Assembly: GCF_002356295.1 (NCBI RefSeq)
Contig: NZ_AP018042.1
Location: forward strand, 2,264,361 to 2,328,360
DNA length: 64,000 bases
Source of the DNA: Labilibaculum antarcticum
Lineage (GTDB): Bacteria; Bacteroidota; Bacteroidia; Bacteroidales; Marinifilaceae
Direction: 5' to 3'
The notes under the pieces are model-generated. The model was not told the origin of the DNA, made no database searches, and saw nothing but the letters and a program-made list of their open reading frames with translations. The first letter of the stretch is position 1. Every line of letters starts with the position of its first letter. Shown here one piece after another: positions 45,851 through 56,711 of the stretch. Both the position numbers and the translations under genes were made by a program.

Positions 45851-46834
45851 ATGCTGTATTTTATCAGTTCATCTACTAATCCGTCCTTTAACATTGCCAC
45901 CGAAGAGTATTTGCTAAAAAACTACGAGGACGATTTCTTCTTTTTATACACCAACACTCCTGCCCTAATTGTTGGGAAACATCAGAATACTTTGGCTGAG
46001 ATAAATTTGGAAAAAGCCGAACAGGAAAACATTCCGGTTGTAAGAAGAATGTCTGGAGGAGGTACTGTTTTTCACGATGAAGGAAATCTAAATTATTGCT
46101 TTATTAAGAATGGGGAAAAAGGCAAATTGGTTGACTTTCAGAAATACAGTCAGCCGATTGTTGATACTCTTCAGGCGCTAAACGTAGATGCAAAGTTCGA
46201 AGGAAAAAGTGATTTAACCATTGATGGAAAGAAGTTTTCAGGCAATGCTTCTCACATCTACAAAAACAAGGTCATGCAGCATGGCACAATGCTGTTTTCG
46301 AGCGATTTAAAGCAACTAAACCAACTACTAAAGGTTAATCCTCTCAAGTTTAAGGATCGAGGCATTAGATCCATTAGAAGTAAGGTTACCAACATCTCAG
46401 AATACCTTTCCGATTCAATGAGTTTAGAGAAGTTTGGTCAATTAATCTTAGAAGATTTAAAAACGAAGTTCCTGGATGCCAAAAAATTTGAACTATCAGC
46501 AATTGATATTGAGAAGATAGAGGCGTTAATGGCAGAAAAATACAATAACTGGGAATGGAACTATGGCTACTCTCCCAATTACATTTTTGAAAAACTTAGT
46601 AATTTCCCTGGAGGTGGCATTCTAGAACTTAGCATGAAGGTAGAGAAAGGAATCATTAAAAATCTTGAATTATTTGGCAATTGTCTTGTAGAAAATCAGA
46701 TTTCCCATTTTAAAACTAAATTAATTGGTAAATATCATGATAAAACCACTATTAGAAAGACACTTAAAGAACTTGACTTAAATCTATTCTTTCATGAAAT
46801 TACTGATAAAGAACTCCTATCAGCTCTTTTTTAA
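45851..46834 (+). CDS. lplA: Lipoate-protein ligase
   Basis: 327 residues. RRMSGGGTVFHDEGNLNYCF and GKKFSGNASHIYKNKVMQHGTMLF define the lipoate-binding fold with the adenylate-binding lysine. The C-terminal accessory domain (about 245-327) is present, so the enzyme should both activate and transfer lipoate. It stands alone on the plus strand with a CATATTTG element about 27 bases upstream of the ATG. Confidence 0.95.
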   Translation: MLYFISSSTNPSFNIATEEYLLKNYEDDFFFLYTNTPALIVGKHQNTLAEINLEKAEQENIPVVRRMSGGGTVFHDEGNLNYCFIKNGEKGKLVDFQKYSQPIVDTLQALNVDAKFEGKSDLTIDGKKFSGNASHIYKNKVMQHGTMLFSSDLKQLNQLLKVNPLKFKDRGIRSIRSKVTNISEYLSDSMSLEKFGQLILEDLKTKFLDAKKFELSAIDIEKIEALMAEKYNNWEWNYGYSPNYIFEKLSNFPGGGILELSMKVEKGIIKNLELFGNCLVENQISHFKTKLIGKYHDKTTIRKTLKELDLNLFFHEITDKELLSALF

Positions 46835-46904
46835 GAATCATATTTCAGTAAAATTGAAATTACAGCACTATTAAAATTTCTACGAACACCTCAATCAATA
46901 ACAT

Positions 46905-48707
46905 CTAATTAAAATATTTATGGACTGTTAAAGCTTTTGCATTACCCAGTTCAGTTTCCAGTTCAGCAACAGAGGCCTTCCTCACATTTTCAACAGACTT
47001 GAACTTTTGAATTAATTTTTGAACTGATTTTGGTCCGATTCCCTCAATTTTATCCAATTCAGAAACAATAAATGCCTTTGATCGCTTCTGCCTATGAAAG
47101 GTAATTGCAAAGCGATGCGATTCATTTCGCAAGTGCTGAATGGTTTTAAGAGTCTCTGAATTCTTATCCAGATACAAGGGGAAAGGATCACCCGGAAAAT
47201 AAATTTCTTCCAATTTTTTAGCGATTCCGATTACTGAAATCTTTCCACGCAATTCCAATTTATCCAAACTATTCAAAGCTGCACCCAACTGTCCTTTGCC
47301 TCCATCAATAACAATTAGCTGTGGTAAACTTTTGTTTTCATCAAGCAATCTTCTGTAACGTCTATAAATTATTTCTTCCATAGAAGCAAAGTCATTTGCT
47401 CCTTCTACCGTTTTTATATTAAAATGACGATAGTCTTTTTTATAAGGTCTTGCATTCCTAAATACAACACAGGAAGCAACGGGAATAGTTCCTTGTATGT
47501 TCGAGTTATCGAAACATTCAATATGAACCGGCGCATCTTTCAATCGCAAATCGGTTCTCATTGTTTCAACAATTCGATCGGCATGAGATTGTTTTATTGA
47601 CTTATCCCCCTTCTTTAACTTCTCCAGACGGTAATATTTGACGTTACGTTCTGATAAATCCAGCAATTTCTTTTTGTCTCCCCGCTGAGGAACAATAAAC
47701 CGAACATTTTCTATCACCAAATCAAGTTCGATAGGTACCAGTATTTCCTTTGCTGTACTGAAAATCTTTTGTCGAATGTCGGTAATAGCCAATAAAAGTA
47801 AATCCTCTTTACTCTCATCCAGCTTTTTCTTCATCTCAATGGTATGGGCTTGAATAATTGCCCCATTAACAACCTTTATGAAATTTACGTAAGCAAAGTT
47901 CTCATCATCGACAATAGAATAAACATCAACATTATTAATTGATGGATTTACAATAGTAGATCTACTTTGATATTTTGATAGTAAATCAAGCTTTTCTTTA
48001 ATGATATGAGCTTCCTCAAATTTAAAATCAACAGACAATTCCTGCATTTTTTCCTTCAAGTGTGAAGTTACCGTACCAATATTTCCTTTTAGAATATTTC
48101 GTATTTCTGCAATTTTCAAATTGTATTCTTCTTGATTTTCCTTCCCTTCACATGGTGCTTTACAATTTCCCATATGAAATTCTAAACAAAGCTTAAACTT
48201 TTGATCCCTTACACCCTCCTCACTCAATTTTAAATTACAAGTCCGCAATTGATACAAAGAACTAATCATGTCCATTAGAACTCTCACCATTCTAACACTT
48301 GTATATGGACCAAAGTATTCGGCTCCATCTTTTAGCAAGTATCGGGTGACAAGTACTCTTGGAAATTCTTCTTTTTTAATGCAAATCCAAGGAAATGTTT
48401 TATCGTCTTTTAAGAGAACGTTGTAACGAGGCTGATATTTTTTAATTAAGTTATTTTCCAATAACAAAGCATCAGCTTCCGACTCCACCACAATGTGTCG
48501 GATGTCCACAATCTTGCGAACCATTATATTGGTTTTTGCCGAATCGTGAACTTTATTAAAATAGGAAGCAACTCTTCGTTTGAGTCGCTTAGCTTTTCCT
48601 ACATATATAATAGTATTGCTCTCGTCAAAGAACTGATACACTCCCGGCTCTTCCGGCAATGCCGAAACCAAGGATTTTAAATGATCTGTATTTTTGTTTT
48701 TTATCAC
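46905..48707 (-). CDS. uvrC: Excinuclease ABC subunit C
   Basis: 600 residues. The GIY-YIG nuclease start is EPGVYQFFDESNTIIYVGKAKRLKRR; the Cys region is CLEFHMGNCKAPC; a UVR segment and the RNase H-like domain with IECFDNSNIQGT follow; the end has helix-hairpin-helix motifs (LDKIEGIGPKSVQKL). It makes both incisions in nucleotide excision repair. The start is GTG at 48707. It follows the adenine deaminase gene after 26 bases. Confidence 0.97.
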   Translation of the reverse strand: MIKNKNTDHLKSLVSALPEEPGVYQFFDESNTIIYVGKAKRLKRRVASYFNKVHDSAKTNIMVRKIVDIRHIVVESEADALLLENNLIKKYQPRYNVLLKDDKTFPWICIKKEEFPRVLVTRYLLKDGAEYFGPYTSVRMVRVLMDMISSLYQLRTCNLKLSEEGVRDQKFKLCLEFHMGNCKAPCEGKENQEEYNLKIAEIRNILKGNIGTVTSHLKEKMQELSVDFKFEEAHIIKEKLDLLSKYQSRSTIVNPSINNVDVYSIVDDENFAYVNFIKVVNGAIIQAHTIEMKKKLDESKEDLLLLAITDIRQKIFSTAKEILVPIELDLVIENVRFIVPQRGDKKKLLDLSERNVKYYRLEKLKKGDKSIKQSHADRIVETMRTDLRLKDAPVHIECFDNSNIQGTIPVASCVVFRNARPYKKDYRHFNIKTVEGANDFASMEEIIYRRYRRLLDENKSLPQLIVIDGGKGQLGAALNSLDKLELRGKISVIGIAKKLEEIYFPGDPFPLYLDKNSETLKTIQHLRNESHRFAITFHRQKRSKAFIVSELDKIEGIGPKSVQKLIQKFKSVENVRKASVAELETELGNAKALTVHKYFN

Positions 48708-48733
48708 CTATTCTAATTTTCCTCTAATATAGC

Positions 48734-50377
48734 TTACTCTTCTTTAAAAAGATTAATCACCTTAAATTCTTTTACATCAAACAGACCTTTATCCGATAAT
48801 TTAAGTTTTGGAATAACGAGTAAAGACATAAATGCAAGTGTCATAAATGGTGATTCAAAATTTGAACCAAGAGCCGAAGCAAAATCATTTAATTTGGCAT
48901 ACTCCCTAACTAAGTCTTCCCCGGTCTTGTTCGACATCAAACCAGCAACCTCTAATCGAACCGATTCACTTTCCCCATTATTTACAGCAACAATCCCACC
49001 CTTCATTTCAATTAAGGTATTAATTGCATGTAACAATTCTTCATCGCTCGTGCCAACAGCAATAATATTGTGACTATCATGAGCAATACTCTCTGCAATG
49101 GCTCCTTTTTTATAACCAAAGCCTTTTGCAAAACCCATTACCGGATTACCATTATCGTATCGACTCATCACAACCATTTTCAACAAATCATTATCTACAT
49201 CCGAAACAACATTTTTATCCACAACCTTCGGTTTGCACAAAACGGAATCCGTTATTAGATCACCATCCTTCACCACCATTGCACGCAATGAACCATTTTC
49301 CGCTTTTACAATTAAATCGGATAACTGAATTGGTTTGCGACTAAAATTATTCAAGATAATTTCATTGCTTACATCAAACAAAACCTCATTGTCTTTATAA
49401 ATGCAAACTCCTTTTCTAAATGCTTGCTCTACAATAAATGATTCAGGATTATCAATCACAATAAAATCTGCCGAATGACCAACTTGAAGCAAACCCAAAT
49501 CTAAACCGTAGTGATGAATTGGATTGTAACTTGCTGCCCGAAGTAATGAAAATAAATCAAGTCCTTTTTTCAGTCCTTTTTTAATCAGGTAATTTATATG
49601 CCCTTTTTCAATTAAATCATCCGGGTGTAGATCGTCAGTACACAGCATGATTTTTTCTGGATGAGTTTCTAATAAAGAACAAAGTGCATCAAAATCTTTA
49701 GCGGCGCTTCCCTCTCGTATTTGAATCATCATCCCTAATGAAATTTTTTCAAGAGCTTCCTCTAAAGTAGAACATTCATGATCTGCAGAAATACCTGATG
49801 CCACATATTTTTTCAGATCCTGCCCTTTTAATCCAGGAGCATGACCATCTATTTTTTTCCCAAGTTTTTTACAGGCAACTATTTTTTTGAGTACCTCAAG
49901 ATCATCGTTTATTACCCCTACAAAATCCATAACCTCTGCAAGACAAACCACCTCTTCTCTCTTCAGTAAACTTTCCACAATATTACTGTCCAAAACAAAA
50001 CCTGAAGTTTCGTGAGGAGTTGCAGGAACACACGAAGGAACACCGAAGCGAATTTCCAACGGAACTTTTTTAGCATCATTAATCATGAAATCGACACCAA
50101 TCTCGCCCAACACATTTGCTATTTCGTGTGGGTCTGTCACCAATCCCAATGTACCCTGTCGAACTGCTAAATTTGCAAATCGACTTGGTATCAAGAGCGA
50201 ACTTTCAATGTGCATATGTGCATCAACAAGTCCTGGTAAAATATAATGATCCGGAACAGAATCTCTTTGCGTAACGGAAGTAATTCGCCCCTCTTCAACC
50301 ACAACTTCAGCTTTGATTATTTCTCGTGAAATTACATCTATCACTTTACCTGATATTGAAAATGTATTACTTGTCAT
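48734..50377 (-). CDS. ade: Adenine deaminase
   Basis: About 547 residues. The amidohydrolase metal motif is PGLVDAHMHIESS. HGPGH-like DGHAPGLKG and CTDDLHPDDL add further ligands, and the C-terminal domain has AVGTSDEELLHAINTLIEMKGG. It converts adenine to hypoxanthine with Fe/Mn. A 38-codon extension to 50491 would pass through the long hairpin behind mnmG, so ATG at 50377 is used. Confidence 0.96.
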   Translation of the reverse strand: MTSNTFSISGKVIDVISREIIKAEVVVEEGRITSVTQRDSVPDHYILPGLVDAHMHIESSLLIPSRFANLAVRQGTLGLVTDPHEIANVLGEIGVDFMINDAKKVPLEIRFGVPSCVPATPHETSGFVLDSNIVESLLKREEVVCLAEVMDFVGVINDDLEVLKKIVACKKLGKKIDGHAPGLKGQDLKKYVASGISADHECSTLEEALEKISLGMMIQIREGSAAKDFDALCSLLETHPEKIMLCTDDLHPDDLIEKGHINYLIKKGLKKGLDLFSLLRAASYNPIHHYGLDLGLLQVGHSADFIVIDNPESFIVEQAFRKGVCIYKDNEVLFDVSNEIILNNFSRKPIQLSDLIVKAENGSLRAMVVKDGDLITDSVLCKPKVVDKNVVSDVDNDLLKMVVMSRYDNGNPVMGFAKGFGYKKGAIAESIAHDSHNIIAVGTSDEELLHAINTLIEMKGGIVAVNNGESESVRLEVAGLMSNKTGEDLVREYAKLNDFASALGSNFESPFMTLAFMSLLVIPKLKLSDKGLFDVKEFKVINLFKEE

Positions 50378-50435
50378 GTCTTGTATATTATCAATTTTAA
50401 TGATCTTATTAAATTCATAGAATAGCTCAATATTG

Positions 50436-50494
50436 CCTTCAAAAATGCCCGAAATAAGCCTTCTCAAGTGTGAAAAGCCGATTTCGGGCATTTT
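50436..50494 (-). terminator. Terminator of mnmG
   Basis: A perfect 14-bp stem AAAATGCCCGAAAT / ATTTCGGGCATTTT (50442-50455 and 50481-50494) encloses a 25-base loop. On the minus strand TTTTTG follows. A second 9-bp hairpin (50494-50502 / 50516-50524) stands immediately before it. Confidence 0.8.
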
Positions 50495-50524
50495 AAGGAG
50501 TAAACTATTTTAAAATACTCCTTA

Positions 50525-50538
50525 GTTCCACGTGGAAC
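50525..50538. promoter_or_regulatory. parS-like palindrome behind mnmG
   Basis: GTTCCACGTGGAAC is a perfect 14-bp palindrome, one change per half from the core of the universal parS site (TGTTTCACGTGAAACA) bound by ParB. It lies one base past the mnmG stop codon. A near copy stands at 63892-63907. ParA and ParB genes are not in the window. Confidence 0.65.
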
Positions 50539-50539
50539 G

Positions 50540-52417
50540 TTATCGTCCCATGAGCACTAAAAGAACGTTTATGTCGCTAGGTGAAACACCCGATATACGA
50601 GATGCCTGACCGATGGTTTGCGGTTGTATTTTATCCAATTTTTGTCTGGCTTCAGTCGAAATTGATTGTAAACTTGTGTATTCAAAACGACCTTTTATAT
50701 TTATATTTTCCAAGCGTGTTAGTTTTTCTGCTATCAACTTTTCTCTGTTGATATAGCCTGAATATTTTATAAGAACCTCCGCCGCTTCAATAACTTCTTC
50801 TCGCCTGCTTGGAATTGAATCTATCAATTCTTTTAACGGTAATACATCTTCCACTAAATCCAAAATTTGAACTTGAGGTCTTAGAATAATATCATATAAT
50901 TTCACCCCTTGCTTTAATGGAGCTGTTCCTAATTTCGCGAGTACTGGGTTTAAAAATTTTGGTTTGCAACTAAACTCTTTACAAAAGGTAACCAATTTAT
51001 CTCTAAACTCAATCTTCTCTTTTAGCAAATTCATTCGTTTTTCTCCAACCAATCCCAACTCAAAAGCCTTCGGACTTAGTCGTAAATCGGCATCATCCTG
51101 TCTTAATAAAATACGATATTCTGCTCGAGAGGTAAACATTCGGTAAGGCTCATCAACACCTTTTGTTACCAAATCGTCAATTAGAACTCCAATGTAAGCT
51201 TCATCTCTATTTAGTGTAAAAGCGTCCTTTTCTTGTACCGACAAGCCTGCATTTATACCTGCCATCATTCCTTGAGCTGCAGCTTCCTCATAACCGGTTG
51301 TTCCATTAATCTGGCCGGCAAAAAATAAATTAGAAACTAATTTGGTTTCCAGTGTATGATAAAGTTGAGTGGGATCGAAATAATCATATTCAATTGCATA
51401 TCCCGGACGATACATTTTCACCTTTTCCAAACCCGGAACTTGCTGAAGCGCTTTTAACTGAACATCCCAAGGTAGACTGGATGAAAATCCATTGACATAA
51501 TACTCATGAGTGTACTCTCCTTCAGGCTCCAAAAAAAGCAAATGCTCTTGTTTCTCTGCAAAAGTTGACAGTTTAGACTCTATACTCGGACAATATCTTG
51601 GTCCTGTACTCTGAATCGTTCCATTGTACATTGGTGATTCCTCAAATCCTTTGCGTAATTCATCATGAACTTTTGGATTTGTATACGTAATATAACAGGG
51701 TCTCTGAGTAAGAGTTCTATCAACATGGTCGGTTAAATAAGAAAACTGATAAAATCCTTCTTCCCCATCTTGCCTCTTCATTAGAGAAAAATCGATACTT
51801 CGACCATCTAAACGGGCCGGCGTTCCTGTTTTCATTCTGCCTACCTCAAAACCGACACTTTTCAATTGTTCACTAATACCTACTGAGGCTGGTTCTGAAG
51901 TTCGCCCCCCTTTTTCTTGCTTGCTGCCAACATGTATTAATCCATTAAGAAAGGTTCCATTAGTAAGAATTACTGATTTGGCTGGAATATCAATTCCTAA
52001 TTTGGTTGTCACCCCAACAGCTTTCCCCTCTTCAATAAGTATCCCAACAACGGCATCCTGCCACATGTCAAGATTATCTGTATTTTCAACAATTTTTCTC
52101 CATTCTGAAGAAAAAATCATTCTATCGCATTGTGATCTTGGGCTCCACATAGCAGGCCCTTTGGAGCGATTTAGCATTCGGAATTGAATGGACGAACGGT
52201 CGGCAACTATTCCTGTAAACCCTCCCAAGGCATCTAATTCACGAACAATTTGCCCTTTTGCAATTCCTCCAATAGCTGGATTACATGACATTTGAGCAAT
52301 TTTATTCATATCCATGGTAATCAAAAGAACCGAAGATCCCAGATTTGCCGCAGCTACCGCCGCCTCACATCCGGCATGACCGGCACCAACCACTATAACA
52401 TCGTACTTAGGCAACAT
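50540..52417 (-). CDS. mnmG: tRNA uridine-5-carboxymethylaminomethyl modification enzyme
   Basis: 625 residues. The FAD-binding start is [31 protein letters not shown] and [18 protein letters not shown] follow; the tail [24 protein letters not shown] recruits the partner. MnmG works with MnmE on wobble U34, making the base that MnmH (18002-19033) later selenates. mnmE is not in this window. A parS-like palindrome abuts the stop codon. Confidence 0.98.
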   Translation of the reverse strand: MLPKYDVIVVGAGHAGCEAAVAAANLGSSVLLITMDMNKIAQMSCNPAIGGIAKGQIVRELDALGGFTGIVADRSSIQFRMLNRSKGPAMWSPRSQCDRMIFSSEWRKIVENTDNLDMWQDAVVGILIEEGKAVGVTTKLGIDIPAKSVILTNGTFLNGLIHVGSKQEKGGRTSEPASVGISEQLKSVGFEVGRMKTGTPARLDGRSIDFSLMKRQDGEEGFYQFSYLTDHVDRTLTQRPCYITYTNPKVHDELRKGFEESPMYNGTIQSTGPRYCPSIESKLSTFAEKQEHLLFLEPEGEYTHEYYVNGFSSSLPWDVQLKALQQVPGLEKVKMYRPGYAIEYDYFDPTQLYHTLETKLVSNLFFAGQINGTTGYEEAAAQGMMAGINAGLSVQEKDAFTLNRDEAYIGVLIDDLVTKGVDEPYRMFTSRAEYRILLRQDDADLRLSPKAFELGLVGEKRMNLLKEKIEFRDKLVTFCKEFSCKPKFLNPVLAKLGTAPLKQGVKLYDIILRPQVQILDLVEDVLPLKELIDSIPSRREEVIEAAEVLIKYSGYINREKLIAEKLTRLENINIKGRFEYTSLQSISTEARQKLDKIQPQTIGQASRISGVSPSDINVLLVLMGR

Positions 52418-52568
52418 ATATTATAAGATATTTGTATTCGTTATTCTTTAATATTCTTCCGTGAAAATAATCATTCGCCTACACAGCTGATAACCAGCAA
52501 CATACAAAGATTAAACCCTGGCTGAAAATCTAGTATTCAGATTAATAAACTCAAAAAATTTTACAAAT

Positions 52569-52994
52569 TTAATCAATATTGGAAAGTAATGCTAATGATT
52601 CGTCTTCCTTTTGAGTCATTATTTCCTGATCCTCATCAGTTTTATCGTCAATTTCCATTAAATGAAGGATTCCATGAATCATTACACGATGCAATTCCTG
52701 AAAGTAATCGCATCCATATTCTTTTGCGTTATCCAGAACTGTATCTATACTAATAAATAAATCTCCTGATACAATATCAGAAACGGTATAATCAAAAGTA
52801 ATAATATCCGTAAAATAATCGTGATTCAGGTGTTCACGATTCATTTCAAGCAAGTAATTGTCGGAGCAAAAATAGTAATTTATCTCCCCTATTTCGTAAC
52901 CATTAGTAACAACAACGCGATTGATCCATTCGCTTAAACGCTCCTGATCAATCGCGGGAATATTAGTTTCACACGAATCGTAAGTAATCACCAT
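52569..52994 (-). CDS. ybeY: Endoribonuclease YbeY
   Basis: 141 residues. The metal motif reads HGILHLMEIDDKTDED. The first two histidines are kept, but the third position of the usual HGxLHLxGYDH is Asp, a change I believe is common in Bacteroidota. The normal role is 16S rRNA 3' maturation and ribosome quality control. It lies 2 bases after the RsbW-like gene, which links it to that operon. Confidence 0.92.
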   Translation of the reverse strand: MVITYDSCETNIPAIDQERLSEWINRVVVTNGYEIGEINYYFCSDNYLLEMNREHLNHDYFTDIITFDYTVSDIVSGDLFISIDTVLDNAKEYGCDYFQELHRVMIHGILHLMEIDDKTDEDQEIMTQKEDESLALLSNID

Positions 52995-52996
52995 TT

Positions 52997-53404
52997 TTAT
53001 CCAAAAATAAATTTCATTTCTACTATTGCACCATTTTTAGCGAATTCAATATCATCCGCTAAATGATTCATTAAAAAGATTCCTCTTCCATGTGTTTTTT
53101 CCAAATTCTCAGGTAGAGTTGGATCAGGTATATTCGAAAAGTCAAATCCTTTTCCTTCATCCCCCACAATAAAGCTTATCGACTCATCATCGATATTGTA
53201 TTCAATTTTCACCTTTTTATTAATATCTAACTGGTTGCCATGCAAGATTGCATTATTCACTGCCTCGATAATGGCAACCGAAATTTTCCCGTAGATTTCA
53301 GAACTAAGGTTATGAGATGATGAAATTTCATCTATGAGTTTTTCAACTCTACTTATATTTTCTAATTCGGACGGAAAGACTAGCAATTTTTCTGATTTAG
53401 TCAT
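52997..53404 (-). CDS. RsbW-like anti-sigma ATPase domain protein
   Basis: 135 residues. It is a single HATPase_c fold: AIIEAVNNAILHGN (N-box), VGDEGKGFDFSNIP (G1) and HGRGIFLMNHLADD (G2), the pattern of RsbW/SpoIIAB serine kinases. There is no partner STAS gene beside it. Its start overlaps the DUF4175 gene end by 8 bases. In Bacteroidota it lies with ybeY and mnmG; its target is unknown. Confidence 0.9.
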   Translation of the reverse strand: MTKSEKLLVFPSELENISRVEKLIDEISSSHNLSSEIYGKISVAIIEAVNNAILHGNQLDINKKVKIEYNIDDESISFIVGDEGKGFDFSNIPDPTLPENLEKTHGRGIFLMNHLADDIEFAKNGAIVEMKFIFG

Positions 53405-56400
53405 TATTAATTTTGATCATGTAATCCAAATACAATTTATTATAGTAATCGAGCATCTTTACATAAGAGTCATCAAAAAGTCCCTCAAAATCTGTTCGTA
53501 CTCTTTTATACTCAAATATTTCTATAGGGTTACTCAATTTGATAATATTTCCTGAATTACTTTCCCTTTTTTTGTCAAAATCTTTTTCTCTATGGGCGTT
53601 TTCAGCTTCTAATAAACGTGAAATTATTCTATTCTGTCTATTAACGGTATTCGAATTTATAGAAAAATTTGATAGATCCAATTCCGTTTGATCAATCATT
53701 TTCATTATTTCACGTAATATATTCTCTGTTTCATCTCCTACACCTCCTTTTTGCATCATTTCGCTTAAACTTTGTTTAAACATTTCCTGCTTTTGTAAGA
53801 ATTTGCCGAGCTTCTCTGATGAACTTTTTTTGCCATTTCCTGATTTCATTTCATTAATCATCTCCTCGAGCATCTTCTTTAATGACTGCTGCTCTGATCG
53901 CATACCTGAGAAGGATGGCTTGCCTCCTTTTTTATCGCCTATTTGATCTCCAGGCATGGCATTTGCCATTTGCTCCATTAGCTGTTTCAATGCCTCGGAA
54001 AGAAACAATGACAATTCATTAACTTCAGTTAAGACTTTTTGTTGTGTAATGTTGGCTTGAATTTTTCTACGGTTGTTCGCTTCTTCAAGAACCTGATCGA
54101 GATAATTACTAATATCAAAAATTCTATTTCCAATTAATGCCGCAACCTGAGGTGAGTGAGCTGAAAGAGAAAGTAAGGAATCCTGTATTAAAAGATACTC
54201 TTCCTTTAGTTCTCCCTGTTCCTCAATCACTTTAACAAATAGCGGATTTCGATAATCTACCGTTTTGTAATCAGTTAGTAAGGCTTCCTGTTGAAATGAA
54301 AATTCCATCAAGTTATTCAGTAAGCGAATCAAATTATCAATATCAACGGTAAGTTGAGCACCTACACTTTGAGACAAATTATTATTCAATTTTTGGGCAA
54401 GTGCTTTTTGTTTCTTCGAAGTGGCTTTCATATTTTTTGAAGCCTTCGCATTTTTTCCTTCTTCTAATAAATTTTCGGATTCTTCCATCATCTCAGAAAT
54501 CTCCTGAAGATCTTCCGATGGATTTTGAAATTGATACGGATCACTAATGCCCGAATTTTTCTCAAGAAGATTTTCAAGATCTTTTTCTAAATCCTTCCAT
54601 TTTTGCGTGTCCTTAAGCTGCTGAGAATTCATTTTTTCATCCTGCTTGCGCCCTAGGGTACTAATATCCTCTTGATTGTCGGCTATTTTATCGATCCTTT
54701 CAATTATTTTACTCATACGAGTCTCAATATCATAACGTTCCAGCAAACTCAGGTTGCGATCCATTTGCTTCTGGAAATCTTCGAACGACATGTTTAATTG
54801 GTTCCCAAGCTTGTTTAAATCATCAGATTTAAAATCTTCGGCTAATTTGTTAAATTCTTCAAATAATTTCTGCAATTCATCATCCATTACATTCTCAAGA
54901 AGCTTTTCAATTTGTTTTTGCTTTTCGAGTAGCAAAGCATCTTTCTCTCCTAAAGAATTCATCAATTGATTTTTCTTCAGATTTTCATTTTTGATGGTAT
55001 TCAGCAATTCATCTAATTCTTTCTTTTTAGATTCTATTTGTTGAAACATTTGTTGTTGCTGCCATTTGTCTCCGGTTCCATCCAAAAAGTTTTTTTGAAG
55101 ACGTTTTATATCTTCTTGAATGGATTGACTCAAATCAATTCCTTTTTCAATTCGATTAGAAATACTATCCTGAATGTTTGTATTTAAATCGTATAATTGT
55201 TTCGAATCTGGTATTAATAATGAAAAATGTTCGGAACGAGTCATCTTCGGTTTATTTACCTCATCGTTATCAAAAACTTCAAAATAATATTGAACCTGAA
55301 TTCCTTCACTTATATCTACTGTTGCAAAATCGAAAGCAAAATAAAATTCTTGCGAACTGAGTTGACGACTAATCGTAATTGGAATGTAAATTGGTAACTG
55401 ATCATTAATAAGGTAACAAAAACGCAATTTTGAAAAGCCATAATCATCCTTCAAAATCCCTTTGAAATAGTATCCAGTAGTCAATACTGAATCTTGTATG
55501 CTTGAAACTTGAATTTGCGGATAAAGATCAGGAATAACATCAACTGTGTAATTGGCAAAAAGCTGTTTATCAAAATGCTGATTGCTTAGGAGAATTTTGT
55601 AGGCATTCTTTTTGAAAAATTTTTTGGAAAAAGAGAATGCATCACCATCCTTTTTTGTATCCAAATGATTGAGTGTATAACTAAAAATAAGTTGAACTTC
55701 ATTGGTGTCTTCACCTTCAATTGTCCATTGCAGAGATGCTCCTTCGGGAACACTAATATCACCCAAATTTTGCTCCTTTCTTTCTGCTATTTTTGTATAA
55801 GACGGAGAGTTAACCGAAAGCTCAAAAGACTTAATCCCAGGCTTTAGCAAGAGCTCCAATTGATAGGTTAACGAAACAACCTTTCCTGCTTTTAAATAGA
55901 AAGATACATCGTTATTTACATTCCTGAAAAGATAACTAAAGCCATTGTTTCCTTCCTTTTTTAAAAGAAACTCGTTCCCTTCAGAAACCAGGTAGACATC
56001 TGAAGGCACATATTTACCTTCTGTATGTACTTTTAATAAAAAATTAGAGCCTCTAACAACTTTCATGTGTTGTTGGTCTAAAACAAATTTAAAGTCGGCT
56101 GGTGCAATAAATTCCTTTCTAAAATGGACCAAACGATTCGCACTGCTGGAATACATATCCGGCAAGAAAATATAGGTGCCGATAATTGCTGTGAGAACAA
56201 TTAGCATGTATTTTAAGTAAGAAATGTTTGATTTAAATGATATTGCTTTTCGAAAAGGAATTAATCGAATAGATTCCATTCTTTGACTAATACTAGCCAT
56301 TAAAAGAGAATCCTTAGTTGATTCACTTTTAGCCGAAAGCTCTGTAAGTTCAAGCGTATTTACCAATCGATCCTGAAGATCCGGAAAGTATCGAGTAATA

Positions 56401-56690
56401 ATTTCAATTGCTTGCCGGTAGCTGATTCTTTTCCCAATCTGAAATAATCCAATGGTTGGTAAAATAATCAGTTTTATCAGCATTACTGAAAAAACCAAGA
56501 TGGAAAAGGCAGCTAAAAATGTCCGAACCGGAACTGAAAAATAAAGCAGGTATTCTGTATACGAAACAATCAGAAAATAGGTCAATATCAGAACAATACT
56601 TAAAATCGAGCCCCTTAGGAGTTGATTTTGATAGTATTTTCGAATAAATCGATCTAATTTCCCGATAAAAATTTCCTGACTAGAATTCAT
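53397..56690 (-). CDS. Large membrane protein, DUF4175 family
   Basis: 1097 residues. Two membrane helices near 28-85, a third near 160, then a beta-rich extracytoplasmic region (180-500) and a very long charged coiled-coil region (about 510-1050), rich in Lys, Glu and Gln with a Gly-rich KSGNGKKSSSE patch. This architecture matches DUF4175 proteins. Function unknown; the neighbours EnvC-like and RsbW-like suggest an envelope role. Overlaps the RsbW-like gene by 8 bases. Confidence 0.88.
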   Translation of the reverse strand: MNSSQEIFIGKLDRFIRKYYQNQLLRGSILSIVLILTYFLIVSYTEYLLYFSVPVRTFLAAFSILVFSVMLIKLIILPTIGLFQIGKRISYRQAIEIITRYFPDLQDRLVNTLELTELSAKSESTKDSLLMASISQRMESIRLIPFRKAISFKSNISYLKYMLIVLTAIIGTYIFLPDMYSSSANRLVHFRKEFIAPADFKFVLDQQHMKVVRGSNFLLKVHTEGKYVPSDVYLVSEGNEFLLKKEGNNGFSYLFRNVNNDVSFYLKAGKVVSLTYQLELLLKPGIKSFELSVNSPSYTKIAERKEQNLGDISVPEGASLQWTIEGEDTNEVQLIFSYTLNHLDTKKDGDAFSFSKKFFKKNAYKILLSNQHFDKQLFANYTVDVIPDLYPQIQVSSIQDSVLTTGYYFKGILKDDYGFSKLRFCYLINDQLPIYIPITISRQLSSQEFYFAFDFATVDISEGIQVQYYFEVFDNDEVNKPKMTRSEHFSLLIPDSKQLYDLNTNIQDSISNRIEKGIDLSQSIQEDIKRLQKNFLDGTGDKWQQQQMFQQIESKKKELDELLNTIKNENLKKNQLMNSLGEKDALLLEKQKQIEKLLENVMDDELQKLFEEFNKLAEDFKSDDLNKLGNQLNMSFEDFQKQMDRNLSLLERYDIETRMSKIIERIDKIADNQEDISTLGRKQDEKMNSQQLKDTQKWKDLEKDLENLLEKNSGISDPYQFQNPSEDLQEISEMMEESENLLEEGKNAKASKNMKATSKKQKALAQKLNNNLSQSVGAQLTVDIDNLIRLLNNLMEFSFQQEALLTDYKTVDYRNPLFVKVIEEQGELKEEYLLIQDSLLSLSAHSPQVAALIGNRIFDISNYLDQVLEEANNRRKIQANITQQKVLTEVNELSLFLSEALKQLMEQMANAMPGDQIGDKKGGKPSFSGMRSEQQSLKKMLEEMINEMKSGNGKKSSSEKLGKFLQKQEMFKQSLSEMMQKGGVGDETENILREIMKMIDQTELDLSNFSINSNTVNRQNRIISRLLEAENAHREKDFDKKRESNSGNIIKLSNPIEIFEYKRVRTDFEGLFDDSYVKMLDYYNKLYLDYMIKINND

Positions 56691-56711
56691 ACCAACTACT
56701 ACGTAAAAGAG

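Noticed and set aside
50378-50491. Longer N-terminus of adenine deaminase
   Set aside because: It runs through the long mnmG terminator hairpin; the conserved domain starts after ATG 50377.
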